Assembly (NCBI GenBank): GCA_036785325.1
Contig: JAXIVH010000025.1
Location: 114,501 to 178,500 of the forward strand
Length of the DNA: 64,000 bases
From: Urophycis tenuis
Lineage: Eukaryota; Chordata; Actinopteri; Gadiformes; Phycidae
Direction: 5' to 3'
Within the stretch, counting starts at the first letter, position 1, and each line of letters begins with the position of its first letter. The notes under the pieces are model-generated. The model was not told the DNA's origin, did not search any database, and worked only from the letters and a program-made list of their open reading frames with translations. Shown in pieces: positions 23,054-36,600 of this stretch. Both the position numbers and the translations under genes were made by a program.

Positions 23054-26000
23054 CGGTTAAACACACAGGAGTACTCAAACGGCGTGTGAACGAAGCTGAC
23101 GAGCGAGCGAGCGAGCGCCGGCGTCCCTACCCGAGTTCTTCTCCTGTTCGCAGGGATTCTCCCGCAGCGTCCGGACGCAGCCGTTGTGCACGGTCTCCGC
23201 CAGGCGCTTCAGGTCCTGCTCCGATTTGTCCACCAGCTCGGCGTCGCGGGCGATGGCGTCCAGCCTGAGGGAAACGGAGACGGGAAACCTGTCAGCGCCT
23301 TCAGAGGAGGGGACGATCCCAGGGGAACCCCCCCCCCCCCCCCCCCCCCCCGAAACAAAAGCAAAGGGCTACGTACCTTTCTAGTGGCCCGCCGAACTTC
23401 TTGTAGCTCTTGACGAATCTGTAAATGCATCGAGAGACAGCGGAGTGATTTACGGGGCGCGCGAGGACACGACGTACACCCAACATTGCGTCAGACGTCA
23501 GGCGTGGGGGGGAAGCGGGGAGGGGTTCTCACCTGCGGATCTCGGCGTCGCTGAAGCCCTTGATGTTCTCCCGCGGGATGGTGCGCGGCCGGCCTCGCTT
23601 CTTTGGTTTCTTGCGGTCGGACGTGGAGTCGCTGTCCGAGCCGGAGTACCTCCTGTTCCTGCTCCGCCGGCCTTCGCTGCCGTTGAAGCTGATCTGCAGG
23701 ACCCCCCACAACAACGACAAACAACGACTCAGAGGAGACCACCCGGCTGTGGCTATGAAGCATGGGTTGGTGGGAGTCCTCTTGAGATCAATACACAGAT
23801 TGATCTCAAGAGGGGATACTGAAACTCCTTCCTGCATGGCTTTAGTTCATCACTGTGGCCGGGAAACCTTCAGTTGGAAGTGAGATGGGATGTACTTCTA
23901 CAGACACACTTATTACCAGTTCATTAGTTGATTATGATAGGCATGGTGTTACAGCTCAGCCGTTCTCATATTACAACAGGACGCGCCGCAGAATCCATTT
24001 TACAGCCAAAGACCCTTCAAAGTGGAACAACATGCCAGAAGCGTCTTCTCTTGTGAAACACTAAATCACATTTCTGGTTCTCGAGTGAGTGGAAAACGAT
24101 GCGAGTTAACCAGATACACTTTCCACACTGACTTATAGTCCCAAGTTTTTCACACCTGCTTCGCACAGTTCCTCATGCGTGGAAGCATATAGATCTCCTC
24201 GAGCTCCTTCTGCCGTTCCTCCTCCTCCATTCTCCTCCTCTGCTCCTCGGGGATGATGTCGTCCCAGCTGCGCTGACTGCGCTCCGAGTCGATATCGATC
24301 TCCTCTTCCTCCATCATGGAAAAGTTGGCCACCTGTGGGATCACAGAGCAACACGAAATGGACACAGAACAAAAAGCTCCGTGCTCTTCAGTGACCTGCA
24401 ATGTAACACATCTGCAGTCGCAAATCCGTTACATCGACATCAAATTACAAACGGTCACCACTCCGCACTGAGTTCGCTAATGGACAGCAGGCGTCGGCCG
24501 TTAATGGCGGCAGAATGTTGCGTGTCCACGCGCGGTCAGAGGAGTCACTGCTGCTGAAGACGTGAAAGGTGACGTACGCGATGCCACGCCGCGGACAGGC
24601 TGGCAAACCAAAACCGACGCTCTGTCCATCACAGCGTTAGGCAAAAAATAATCCCAATGACCATCATTGTCCTGATCACGCCGGCCACAGGACGCCGGCC
24701 GGAGAGAGAGAGAGACTCGACGCTCACCTTGAACTGGGAGAGCAGCTCCTCCCCCACCGTGGAGGGACCGGGGTCGTTCTCCCTGGTCTCTGCCCGTTTC
24801 AGGATCTCGTCGATATCCATCTCCTGTAGCACGCCACAAGAACAGCCGTCACTATCGACGCCAGGACGCCATCGCCATGGCCACCAGGACCCACGAGTCC
24901 TTGTTTCAATGAGGACGCTGAAGATGACAAACCTGAGGGTCTTGCTCCTCGCCTTCGGGCTCCTTGAACAGCTCCTCGGCACCAAACTTCAAGATGGCGG
25001 ACAACTCCTCCTTGTTGTAAGGAGTTGAACTGCGTGCGACAGGGAAAAGATTAATTGATAAACACAACTGGAATTCCTATGGAAACGCACAACCAAGCAA
25101 AAGTGCCCGGACTATTCTATTGGACTTTTGATTCTTCGGCTGAGATTCAAGCACAAACACGACTTGAGCCTTCCAACCTTTAAAGGTGAAGGCTTTCACA
25201 TTTCATATGCATTATGCATAAGAGGAACCTTAAAGGCCAGTGAACCCAAAACCTCGGGGTGCTCCGGTACCTTGAAGGGGCAGCACCGGTGTGGAGGACG
25301 GTCTTCCCCGTGGTGTCCATCCTCTGGATGACCAGATGGTCCAACACCATCTTCTTCTTCGCCCTCTCAATGATCTCCTCCTCCACCGAACTCCTCGTCA
25401 CAAGACGATAGATGTTCACCTGCGGACGTAGGGGATTGTATTAACTTCACCTCCGGTTCAACGGACATCGATATGGCGCGACATCCAATATAACGCGGTT
25501 CTTGATAGCGTTTGAAACATTTCCCAAGTTTTTCATCTGTGCATACGCTGTGTTAAAACTAAAGAAACATGCACGTTGTTTGCATCAGGCAAAACAACGT
25601 AAAGCAAGAGTCTCGCTGTAAGGCGATCAGGGGAATAACACGTCATTCAAGGACCCCAATGAACGCGTTATAATTTACATCTACATTTAGGGCATTTAGC
25701 AGACGCTTTAATCCAAAGAGACTTACAAAGAGTACATTTGTCATAAGAAGGTGAAACATTTCAATGCTGCCAATACAGAAAGAAAGTCACCAGAAAAAGT
25801 TTCAAGCATTTCAATTGCTAGGTTAACCATTGCTGGTATACAACATCTCTGACTAAGTGTCAAGTTACAAAGAGCGACTAAAGTGCACTGATTAAAGAGA
25901 GCACTAACAATAAGAGACAATAAGAGCATGAGGGTGGGGTTTTCTTTTTTGTTTGTTTGGTTTTCAAGAGGATGGATGTTATAACAAAGTGTGTTATAAC

Positions 26001-27582
26001 AAATGTGCACACACAGGCACACAAAGTGTACATGTGCACATACGCACACAAAATGTACATGTGCACACACACACACACACACACCCACCTGTCTCTTCTG
26101 TCCAATGCGGTGAGCCCGGGCCTGGGCCTGGAGGTCGTTCTGGGGGTTCCAGTCCGAGTCGAAGATGACCACGGTGTCCGCCGAGGCCAGGTTGATGCCC
26201 AGGCCGCCGGCCCGCGTCGACAGCAGGAAGCAGAAATCCTGGGAGTGGACGGAAAGAAACATGATCACAAACACCATTTAGAGCAATTAGCGAGACATGT
26301 CCCGGGTCCTTCCGGAGGCTGGCCTGTGCGCTGCCCGTTCACAAACCTCAGAGCCCTCGGCGTTGAAGTGGTCCAGCGCCTGCTTCCTTATCTCGCCCTT
26401 TATGGAGCCATCCAATCTCTGCACAGAGACAAGAGCATATGTTTAGAACATGGATAGGTGGATGCACAACCGCACAGACACACACACACACACTAGAGTG
26501 CGGATCGGGCCAGAATTTTCTGTCCGAGCACGGCCCGCGTCCGACAGAACAGTAATCAAACCCGACCCGAGCCCGACAGGCATCAAGCTTTTTTTTTTGT
26601 GTGCAACATGTGCAGGTTAACAGGCGGGTAAATTAAACATTTGAAATCGTGCAGATGTGACCGAGCCCGACCCGAACCCGAGCATAATTTCTAAATATTT
26701 GCCTGAACACCTTGGGGTGTCCATCCTCTAACACACACACACACACACCTGGAACAAGAACTGGCGGCTCTTCAGGTACTCGGCCAGGATGTCCAGCATC
26801 CGGACCATCTGGGAGAAGATGAGCACGCGGTGGCCGCGCTCCTTGAGGCGCACCAGCAGCTTGTCCAGCAGAACCAGCTTACCGCTGCTTCTGATCAGGT
26901 GCTGCAGGGGAGGACAGGGCAGGGAGCGACCGGAGGGATGCACACAGGTTGACAACGTCATTGCATTGGGATGGCATGTGACGCGCCAAGGTCCATGTTT
27001 TATGTGTGACTCCAGATTAGATTAGATTCAATTTTAGTCATTCCCAGTATTTTTTTGATACGAGAATGAAATTTATTGCACCGCATTTGACCCATCCTAT
27101 GGTACATAGGAGCAGCGGGGCTGCTAGGTTCAGCACCCGGGGAGCAAGTTGGGGTTTCAGTGTCTTGCTCAAGGACACTTCCGACATGCGGACAGTTGGG
27201 TGAGGGGGGATCGAACCGCCGACCCTACGGTTGATGGATGTCCACCCGCTCTACCCACTGAGACCCCCCATGTCGAGATCACGGTAAGTCCGACTGTAGG
27301 CGATTGGTTTCAGTGGGGGGCGATGAGGCCGGGCCCCTCGACTGCTTCCCGACACGGCAACAGTGATGATGATGATGGTACCTGTAAGGCCTCGGCTCTG
27401 TTGTAGAACTCGTTCTCCTCGGGGGGCTTGATAAGGTAGCAGTGGTTACAGCACTTCTTCAGCTCCATGACGATGTTGAGGAACCCTGAGGTGCTGCCCT
27501 TGATGCCTTTACTGAGAGCCTTGTAGTTCCTGGTCAGAATCCACCTGGTCGCACGGACGCACGCACGCACGCACGCACACGC

Positions 27583-27621
<39 letters not shown>

Positions 27622-30600
27622 ACCATTCAGTTTTCCGTAGCTAAACACAAGTTCATTATGCTAAGGCTATTTAGCACACGCTCACAATCAGTACACTTTT
27701 TTTTCAACAAAAAAATGAAATCAGAACAGCTCAATCGCCTTTTGTTTGAAATAACAACATCCCGCTGATGTAGGAAATACTTGTTCAATCCAAAATGTGA
27801 AACCAAATTCAAAACAATGTTTGCGCAACGCATCGCCACCGTGTTTCAAGTGTCAGCAGGAATTCAGAGGGGACGTGTTGGGTGGCTTCCTGTGTTTGGC
27901 CTGTGTCCTGTGTCCTGTGTTTGGCCTGTGTCCTGAGTCCTGTGTTTGGCCTGTGTCCTGTGTCCTGTGTTTGGCCTGTGTCCTGTGTTAGGCTTGTGTC
28001 CTGAGTCCTGTGTTTTGCCTGTGTCCTGTGTTAGGCCTGTGTCCTGTGTTAGGCTTGTGTCCTGTGTCCTGTGTATGGCCTGTGTCCTGTGTTTGGCCTG
28101 TGTCCTGAGTCCTGTGTTTGGCCTGTGTCCTGAGTCCTGTGTTTGGCCTGTGTCCTGAGTCCTGTGTTTGGCCTGTGTCCTGTGTTTGGCCTGTGTCCTG
28201 TGTCTGGCCTGTGTCCTGTGTCTGGCCTGTGTATGGCCTGTGTCCTGAGTCCTGTGTTTTGCCTGTGTCCGGCCTGTGTCCTGAGATGCCCTTACTTGTA
28301 GTACTGCTTCTGAATGGCGCTCATCTCCACGCGGAGGATTTGCTCTACTTTTGCGGGAAGGGACTTCTCCACGTCTTTCTTGACTCTCCGCAGCAGGAAG
28401 GGCTCCAGCTCCTTGTGCAGGCTGGTGTATCCAGAGTCCCGCCCCTTGCCGTGGTCTTCCTCAAACATCTCCCAAGAGTGGAACCTGCAGACCCCAGAGA
28501 GAGAGAGAGAGAGAGACAGAGAGACAGAGAGACAGAGACAGAGACAGAGAGAGAGAGAGATTCACTTTGGCTTTCTGGAGAGCAGACAATGCTGATCTTC
28601 TAATAGAACCACAGAGCGGCACAGTGTCTTCAAAAGACAAAACATGGTAATGTGTGGATTTAAACTTGGAAGAGCAACTGCAAGTGGCATTCAGAGGCGG
28701 CAGCATTACCCCTGATGGAAGTGAGGTAATTACAGAACTGAATACAGTTGTCGTTACTCATTTCAGTCAATTAGGCCATTTCAACCGCACCCCATAATTT
28801 GGCGACGGGGGTGCCTGACGAGCCGACAAATGATAAGCACGTCGTCGCAGCCCATGAAAAACAGGGCTCTGGGCTGGGGAGGTGAGGAGCCCGTGACCTA
28901 CTTGTCGGGCATGATGAAGTGGAGCAGGGACCAGAGCTCCTTCAGCGAGTTCTGCAGCGGGGTGCCGGTGATCAGCAGCCGGTGGTTGGACTTGAAGTCC
29001 ATCATGGTCTTGTAGAGGAGCGAGTCGTCGTTCTTCAGCCGGTGGGCCTCGTCCACGCCGATGAAGGCCCAGTTCACGCAGCCCAGGAATGACTGGTGAC
29101 ACAGCAGCACATTGACATGCAGCAGGCGCTTTGATCCAAAGCCACTTACAAAGAGTACATTTGTCATGAGAAGGTGAAACATTTCATTGCTGCCAATACA
29201 GTAAGAAAGTCACCAGAACAAGTTTCAAGCATTTCAATTGCTAGGTTAACATCTGTGACTAAGTGCCAAGTTACAAAGAGCGATTAAAGAGCCAAGATAT
29301 ACAACATACAAGAGCATGAGGGTAGTTTTTTTGGTTGTTTCTTTTTTTTTTTTTTTTAAGAGGATGGGTGTTATGCAGGGTTCAGGTGAACGCTGAAGTG
29401 GGTCTTGAGTCTCCTCCGGAAGATGGGGAGTGACTCTGCAGCCCTGACATTGGCAGGGAGCTCGTTACATCACTGCCGTGCCAAAACAGAGAAGAGTTGT
29501 GATTTCGCCGTCGGACCTTTTCCTCCGTTTAGTGACGGAGGTACCAATCGACCAGCTGAGGTAAATGAGCGGAGTGCTCAAGCAGGGGTGTGGTGTTTCA
29601 CTAAGGCATGGAAGTAGGTAGGGGCAGTTCCATTAACGGCTTTGTAGGCCAGTAGCATCGTCTTGAATTTGATGCGAGCCACTACAGGGAGCCAGTGGAG
29701 GTCATGGAAGGGGGGGGGGGGGTCAGGCGGGGATATCAGCACATCAAGGTTTACTGTCACCTTGTTGCTAAGTCGTTGGACAAGCAGTTGACACAAGACG
29801 CGCGCCGTCTGTCTGGCTCGTTTGTGGAGCAAACGGCGCCCGTTTTAAGGGATTTGGGAGGGTTGGCCTACCTTGTCTTTCAGGAGGATTTCATACGTCG
29901 TGAGCAGGATGTTGAACTTCAGCCTCTTGTTCTGGACGTGCATCCACTCATGGGTTCTGATCTGTAACAAACAAAGGGCCAAAAAACGCTCACAATAGCT
30001 TCATTGATGATACCGGTAATTAAAAAATTAGCACGCACAAACTCATAGGTCATGACTTATAATAAAACGATGAATATATTATATTCTTCCAATCTCTCCG
30101 GATGGCAGAAAGCCACGACATAACGGTCAGCCACCACACCCGCATGGTCATTACTGAAACGACCCAATGTGATTCACCCATTTGATTAAATGACGGCTGA
30201 ACTAAAATCAATGATGTCAACACCCATGCGTGACAGCAGAAGTGCCGACATCAAAAACCAACAACATTGTGAAAGGTGGACGCACCATGTTTCTACTGCT
30301 GATGTCTCCGAGATAGACCACCACGTTCATCATGGGAGCCCACAGATGGATTTCCCGTTGCCACGAGGTCAACGTGGACAGAGGCACCACGAGCAGGAAG
30401 GGTCCGAACAGCTGGTGCTCGTGGAACAGGTAGCTGAGGAAGCTGATGGTCTGGATGGTCTTCCCCAAGCCCATCTCATCAGCAAGAATGCAACTGTTGC
30501 CTCTGGAAATGAACGGGAAAGCAGGACGAAGGAAAACGACCGTTAGCGAGGACTTCGGGGGGGGGGGGGGGTCCCACACATGCTTTGCATATTCGGCCAA

Positions 30601-33600
30601 TAATATACCATGAGCACATTTGTACTTTGTGCGGCACGACTGGCAATAAAAAGGACAACAATTGCCTTAAATGAACATTTTCTCACACAAGCACTTTCAC
30701 CACGCCAGCAGGCCTGTTTAGGCTCATTTGGAAGAGAGTTCAAGATAAAGGTACAGCATCTTATGTATCATTGATAAACCATTGTTCAGTGCAATCCCCC
30801 GAGTTTAATGTAGGGCTGCAACTAACGATAACATATCGTCCATTCATCTGACAGATAATGTTGATGAATCATTTAGTCTATACAATAGTCATTAAAAACA
30901 GCCATCACAAGTTACCAGAGTCAGAAGTGGTGCCTTAAGTGGGCTTGCCTAATCTGACAAGCAGCCAAGAAAAAAAATTAACTGTTGCTTTTATACTGAT
31001 CCATTAACGATTTGAATTGAACTGAACCGCAACATTAAGCAGAAACTTGTTACTTGTCCTTAATAAAGGACTACAGAGATTAGAGAGATGTTACGAGATG
31101 TTTGTCGATCGACTAATGGACTGATTGCACAACCTTTGCGCAAGCAACACACCCTTAACATTAAGTAACCAAATACAAGTTGCCCGAGAAATCCACAGTG
31201 AAGGGGGAGTTAGGTCGACACATTTTCCAAGTAAACCAGGTTCATGCCCAATCATGTACCACGGAGCGGCTTAACTCAGCTGAATATAATGATCAAGATC
31301 ATAATAGCAGCAACTGACATAATAATCAAGGGAAGTTGGGTCAGACGCGGAAGTGACAAGACAAACAAACCCAACTGGTCTAAAAGTGTCAGAAGGGTCG
31401 ATAGAAACGAACAAATTCTTCTTACTTGCACCAAGAGTGGGCCATCCAGTTCAAGCTATCAAACTGATAGTCTCTGAGCTCCAGTCCATCCCCTCCTATA
31501 TAGGATGGCTGTTTCTTCATAGGCACAAACCTGGGCCTCTGCTTGAGCACCTGGAACGACAGCGGTGTTACCCAGGGTAACTTCTAAACCCATTCAGATG
31601 TTGCTTATTATCAAAATGAGAGAGCCGGGAGCAATGTGATCAGGAATTTCCGATGTAATGAGTCAATGTTTCCCAATTCGGTACCATGCATCAACAAATA
31701 TAAAAGCATTCAATTAAAAGCATTTGTGGAGTTATTTTTTATTTTTACTGTACTTTGTATTGAAGTTCAGGCCCACTATTAACAAACCAACAGTGGGAGA
31801 GGTGGGAAGAGATCTTACCTTGCACTCTCTGAAGGGAATGTTTTTGGAATGGTTCCTGCTCATGTAGTCGTCTATACATCTCTGAAACTTCCTGGCTATG
31901 AGGGCTCCGTCCTCCCAGCTACATTCAGAGTAGGGCAGGCCCTGCCACTTGCACAAATAATCAGGGTAGCCAGCTGCAGATTTTTGGTTTGAATGCCCTG
32001 TTTGGAAAATAAAAACAGGAGTTGAGATGCCAAGGAACACAGCGCCTCAATAATGACGAGCAGGTGCAGCGGGTGAAACCACTGGTCAACAAGGGCATAC
32101 CTATAATTCTTTCCACGAGCTGGTACTGAGAGTGTAGATCATCCATGAGTTCCTGCTGGCAGTTGAAGTACTCCACATCCTCTGGGGACGCTGCCTTCAA
32201 CCTGCGCAGAAAGGAAAAGGACACGAGCACGCAAAAACCATCAACACACTGCCCGCCGAATCAGTGACAAAACCCAAAACACGCATTACTAAACAGTTTA
32301 ATGAAGAGTGAATGTGTAGGTTAATAATGAATTCACGTGTACTACGTGAAATGACGAGTGGACAATTTGTATTCTGCAATTGTTAATAAAAAATGAGCGC
32401 ATCATCTCCAGATTGCCGACAGCCATTTAAGCAAGTCTGCAATATTTACAGAATAAAAAAAACAAAAAATGACAAAAGGGGCAAAACACTGCAGCTAGCC
32501 TGCACAGGACAGAGAGTACCCGTATGGGAACAGGAGCGTTTACCATCTGCGCCATGTGACCCAGCGCTCGGCCAGTTCACGTGGCCACGCTAAAGGAGCC
32601 GTAAGTATGCGTTTCTTTTATGTTCATCGTTTTCTGATGAATATTTCATTTGCACGCCGCGCTCCGGGCTGCAGTCGTCGCAGACTGAACTGCAGTCGGG
32701 CCGCGAGGAGGACGCCTGTGTGCGGCCGCTGGGTCCTTTTGCAAAACAATTTCTCGCTCTCCCCAAAAAAACACCAAGACTGTCGTGGGCCAGTGGCACC
32801 TATCCTTTTAACTCTCGGTTTTTCCAAGTGGAGTTTCGCTGGCGGTCTAGTTTTACTGCCTGGCACAGCCCGCGCAAGCTCTCCCCGTCCGTAGAACTGA
32901 AATAATCACTCAGTGTGGATGGTGGCGGGAGCTGAAAGGGGCACACAGGGGAAGCACGGGTAACCTTGTGGTTTAGACTCCTTGACTTAGCTACATTTCA
33001 AGGACCTGAGCGAGGACACGCCACTGGGTTGGGTGACGCCATCGTCCAGAGCCCTCTCATCTGGTTTGGTATAAACGATTCCCCAATGAGGAGCACTTCT
33101 GGAGAGGCGTTTAAGGTTGTTGGATATACCCCCTAGAAATGGATGGTCTCTCATCTCAACGTCATATGGCTTGGCTGTTACTATTTACTACGACATTCAG
33201 CAGACACTTTTAGCCAAAGAGATTTACAGGGAGACTTCAGCTAACGTGATGTAATCAACGGGCAGGTAATAACCATTCAATAATGGAGTGGAAGGATTAC
33301 CCTTTCAAGACGAACGCACACAAAAGTAGGAAAGGACAAAAAACACAAAACGCACTCATCTCATCAATAGAAGCGAGCGCTCTGGAGGGCACACCTTCAA
33401 GCCCAATGCATTTAGTTCAACACTGAAGAACTACATCTCCCGTGGAGTCTCCAGGCAAACCGCGGGTTCAAGAACGGGGGAGAATGTAAACATGTGGAGA
33501 CGGAGTCATATGAACATACGAGCATTATCTATTTAGGTCACATTACCATTTCAAGCCCCCCCCCCACACACACGTTGACGCAGACTCGTCATCACCGGGG

Positions 33601-36600
33601 GCAACATGCATCTCGGGCCGTAACAGTCGCAGACCTCTGCGCGGTTCTGTCTCTCTGAATATCACTCACATTCACAAAGAGCCTCCGCATCACACATGTG
33701 CCCCCTGACATCCAGGCTACAGGCGGCTGCCCGTCGATACAAGCCCAGCAAACGGTATTCCCAACTGCGCCGACAACTGCGGCGAAACAATGTCCTGCGT
33801 GTTTGCCCGGCAGCTGCTCTGTGTCGCGGTGAATGGTACGCGCCCTCCGTCTGCTCTACGGTTGCTCTCCCGCGGCACACGTGTGCTCCCGTGGCACAGG
33901 ATCAGAGGCACAAGCACAACGCCGCGCCGTTTTTTGCCACGGAATGCCGTTTCTAAGCATCCCCTTTTCGGCCCGTTCTGGCAAACACGCAAGTGTTTGC
34001 CAGCGATCTCTAGGGTTGTGACAGCCACGTGAAGGCCGGCGCAAGAACTGACACGCTTCTGCAATCGTAGCACAAAACCAAGTGATGTCAAAATGACAGG
34101 AAGTGACATCATTCCCGGTGCAGTTGTATCTCTTGAACGGCGTGAAAGCGAGGGCCCTTGCTCCTGCACGTGCACCGGAACTCACCATTTCTTTTTCTCG
34201 TGGTCCTTCTTCTGGAAGTTGTCCAGCTTCTTCATTCCTTTGACGTTCTGGAGCTTCAGGGTGTCCTCCGTCTCCCAGGTGTTGTGGATGTGGGACCAGT
34301 TCTTCCACTTCATCAGGTACTGCGTCTCGCCGGCCTCTTTGCTGGGGTTGAAGTTGGCGTTGGGGTCGCCGTCTGCCTCGATGGCGTAGACCGTGGTGGT
34401 TCCTCCAGTGGCTGCAAAGAAAAAAGGCGGGTCAGCAAAAACAAAAACCCTGTTGCCGTGTGTTTCACCCGGCTGAAGACACAACAAAGACAGTGGAGAC
34501 ACCAGAGAGACATCTAGGTGAAGACACCAGAGACATCTAGGTGAAGACACCAGAGACATCCAGGTGAAGACACCACAGAGACATCTAGGTGAAGACACCA
34601 CAGAGACATCTAGGTGAAGACACCAGAGACATCCAGGTGAAGACACCACAGAGACATCTAGGTGAAGACACCAGAGACATCTAGGTGAAGACACCAGAGA
34701 CATCCGGGTGAAGACACCAGAGACATCCGGGTGAAGACACCAGAGACATCCGGGTGAAGACACCACCATCACGCCGACGTTCCTCAAACATTCCCAGCGA
34801 GGCCTCCACAAGAATGTTCCCGGGGGTTCCCCCAGGGCGTGCCGGGGGGGGGGGGGTCCTCACCTCCCCGCCGGCCCACGCGGCTCTCCATGACCCGCTC
34901 CAGGGTCTCGAACTCGTCCTCCTCCGGCTGGGGCACGTCCTCCCCCAGCACCTCCACCAGGTCATCCGAGTCCGTCTTCTGCTCCTCGTCCTCCTTGTAG
35001 CTCACGTTGACGGTGGCCTGGCGCCGCGGGCCGGCCGACATGGCCTTCTTGTAGCCGTCGTCGTCGTCGTCGTCGTCCGAGGACGAGCCCTTGTGGGCCT
35101 TCCTCTGGTTGCTGGCCTTCTTGCCGTTCCTGGCGTTCACCCTGCGCAAAGACAACAAGAAGGAGAAGAACAAGAAGAAGAGAAGAAGAGGAGAAGAAAA
35201 AAAAAAGACAAAGAAATGCAGAAAATGGACAATGCCTAGGTTAGAATATCAACGTAAATCAGGCCGATCACAAAGCAGATGTTTTTTTTTTTTTTAAATC
35301 TGCACAGCAGCTGTACCAAGATGACCGTGCTAACACTATCATACAAGTGCATGACACACAATCACATTTTTTGGAAACTTCCAGTTGATCCCCAAGGCAC
35401 ATGGACCTCGGGGTGGGCTAGGCCCCGGCCAGGCAGCCGTTGAGCCTGAACTTACTTTGCCGGAGGTCTCCTGCTTTTCACTTTGTTGCTCGGCTCATAG
35501 TCAGATGCCGTCTCATCGCTGTTCTCCGCTCCTGATGAATCGGATCCAGACCCACTACCAGAATTGGACCCAGACCCGGAATCCGAGCCAGAATTGTGTC
35601 TTTTCTTGGATCCACTCGACGAGTCTGAGTCGTCACTGCTTGAGGAATCCTGTAAAAGATGAGCATGCAAATAATCAGCCTTATTTGATTAAGGATGCAT
35701 GAACGTCAGTGTCCACACTTACCTAAATATTATAATTAGGGATGCACCAATCAGGTGTTTTTTTAAGGCCAATACTGATGTGTGATTGGCTGATCCAATC
35801 ACAGTTGGTTCAAAAAACAAAACAAAAAAATAATCACACTTTAATTGTAAATCTTTAGCACAAATTACTAGGGCAGCCAGGTTTATAAACCCAGTGTTGC
35901 TACACTCAGTACGTTTACATGCAGCAAGAAATTCGAATTTCTAATCGTATAAGACATCGTTCGGACTTTTTAAGTGCATGTAAACACCTTAATCCGACCT
36001 ACTTCGGACCTACTTCGGACATCTCAAAATCGGATAACAACACCTGGATAATTCGTTCATAGTCGGACTTTTAACGGCATGTATACTCAGCAATCGGATC
36101 TGAATCGGATTTTGCATTCTGCGCATGCGCAGTGCCATTCTGCACATGCACAGCGCCACATAGCGTCCAGAGTCAGCCCATGCTCCGGCTGTTAATCCGA
36201 TTCTCTGAACGGCATGTATATTCGGACAAGTGATCCGGTCTTACGCATGTCATTATCTGATCCGATCAGAAATTCGAATTTCTTGCTGCATGTAAACGTA
36301 CTGACAACCTAAAACCAAAAATATTATGGAAGACAGTCAAGATTATACAACTATTTCTGAATAATTTAGCCCATAGGCTTTTCTTTTAATTTAATTGACA
36401 TTCTATGAAGCAAACGTTCCATAAATAGAGCACTGGGAGGTTATTGTATTGAGAGTTTAATAACCAAACTGGACATGGCCTTCACTGTGTTGCACATATA
36501 GGCTATCACTTTAAAGGCTGCAGGTCTCATGTTAGTCCGTGGTGGCTTATGAAGTCATTTTTTATGGAAATATAATGCATTCAAACAATGATTACAACAC

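Larger units (their letters stand above)
21909..25029 (-). other. chd1: chd1 bridge and SANT-SLIDE DNA-binding region (residues about 954 to 1326)
   Basis: Exons encode NKEELSAILKFGAEELF, EMDIDEILKRAETREN, the EEERQKELEEIYMLPRMRN segment, the AT-hook-like KKRGRPRTIPREN, the SANT part (GFSDAEIRRFIKSYKKFGG), and the SLIDE part (CHSKAAHFDIEWGKEDD, LIGIYEYGYGSWEMIKMD, LPDDPDKKPQAKQLQTRAD). In CHD1 this region grips extranucleosomal DNA. Confidence 0.93.
25271..31550 (-). other. chd1: chd1 SNF2-type ATPase/helicase core (residues about 454 to 953)
   Basis: Ten exons encode the two RecA-like lobes. Visible motifs: ELRDYQFDSLNWM, the Walker A segment DEMGLGKTIQT, PLSTLTSWQREI, the DEAH box in GVDEAHRLKND, LLITGTPLQNSLKELWSLLH, LKKCCNHCYLIKPP, VLIFSQMVRMLDILAEYL, STRAGGLGINLASADTV, the arginine-finger region QAQARAHRIGQKRQV, and the brace region IYRLVTRSSVEEEIIERAKK. 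No catalytic residue is missing. Confidence 0.95.

Noticed and set aside
23855..24064. A 69-codon frame with RTRRRIHFTAKDPSKW
   Set aside because: The end faintly resembles a LINE polymerase C terminus, but without the HWLPV block or a recognisable tail the evidence is too weak to call.
27797..28603. Cys/Leu/Val-rich frames resembling a membrane protein
   Set aside because: They translate the TGTGTCCTG minisatellite.
32556..32894. Open frames on both strands of a GC-rich patch
   Set aside because: They lie in the 2-kb chd1 intron and match no protein family known to me; most likely chance.
34182..34811. A 209-codon minus-strand frame ending in the first chd1 chromodomain
   Set aside because: The upstream two thirds is minisatellite read in frame with the real exon 34411-34186; a splice acceptor (TTTGCAG) marks the true exon start.
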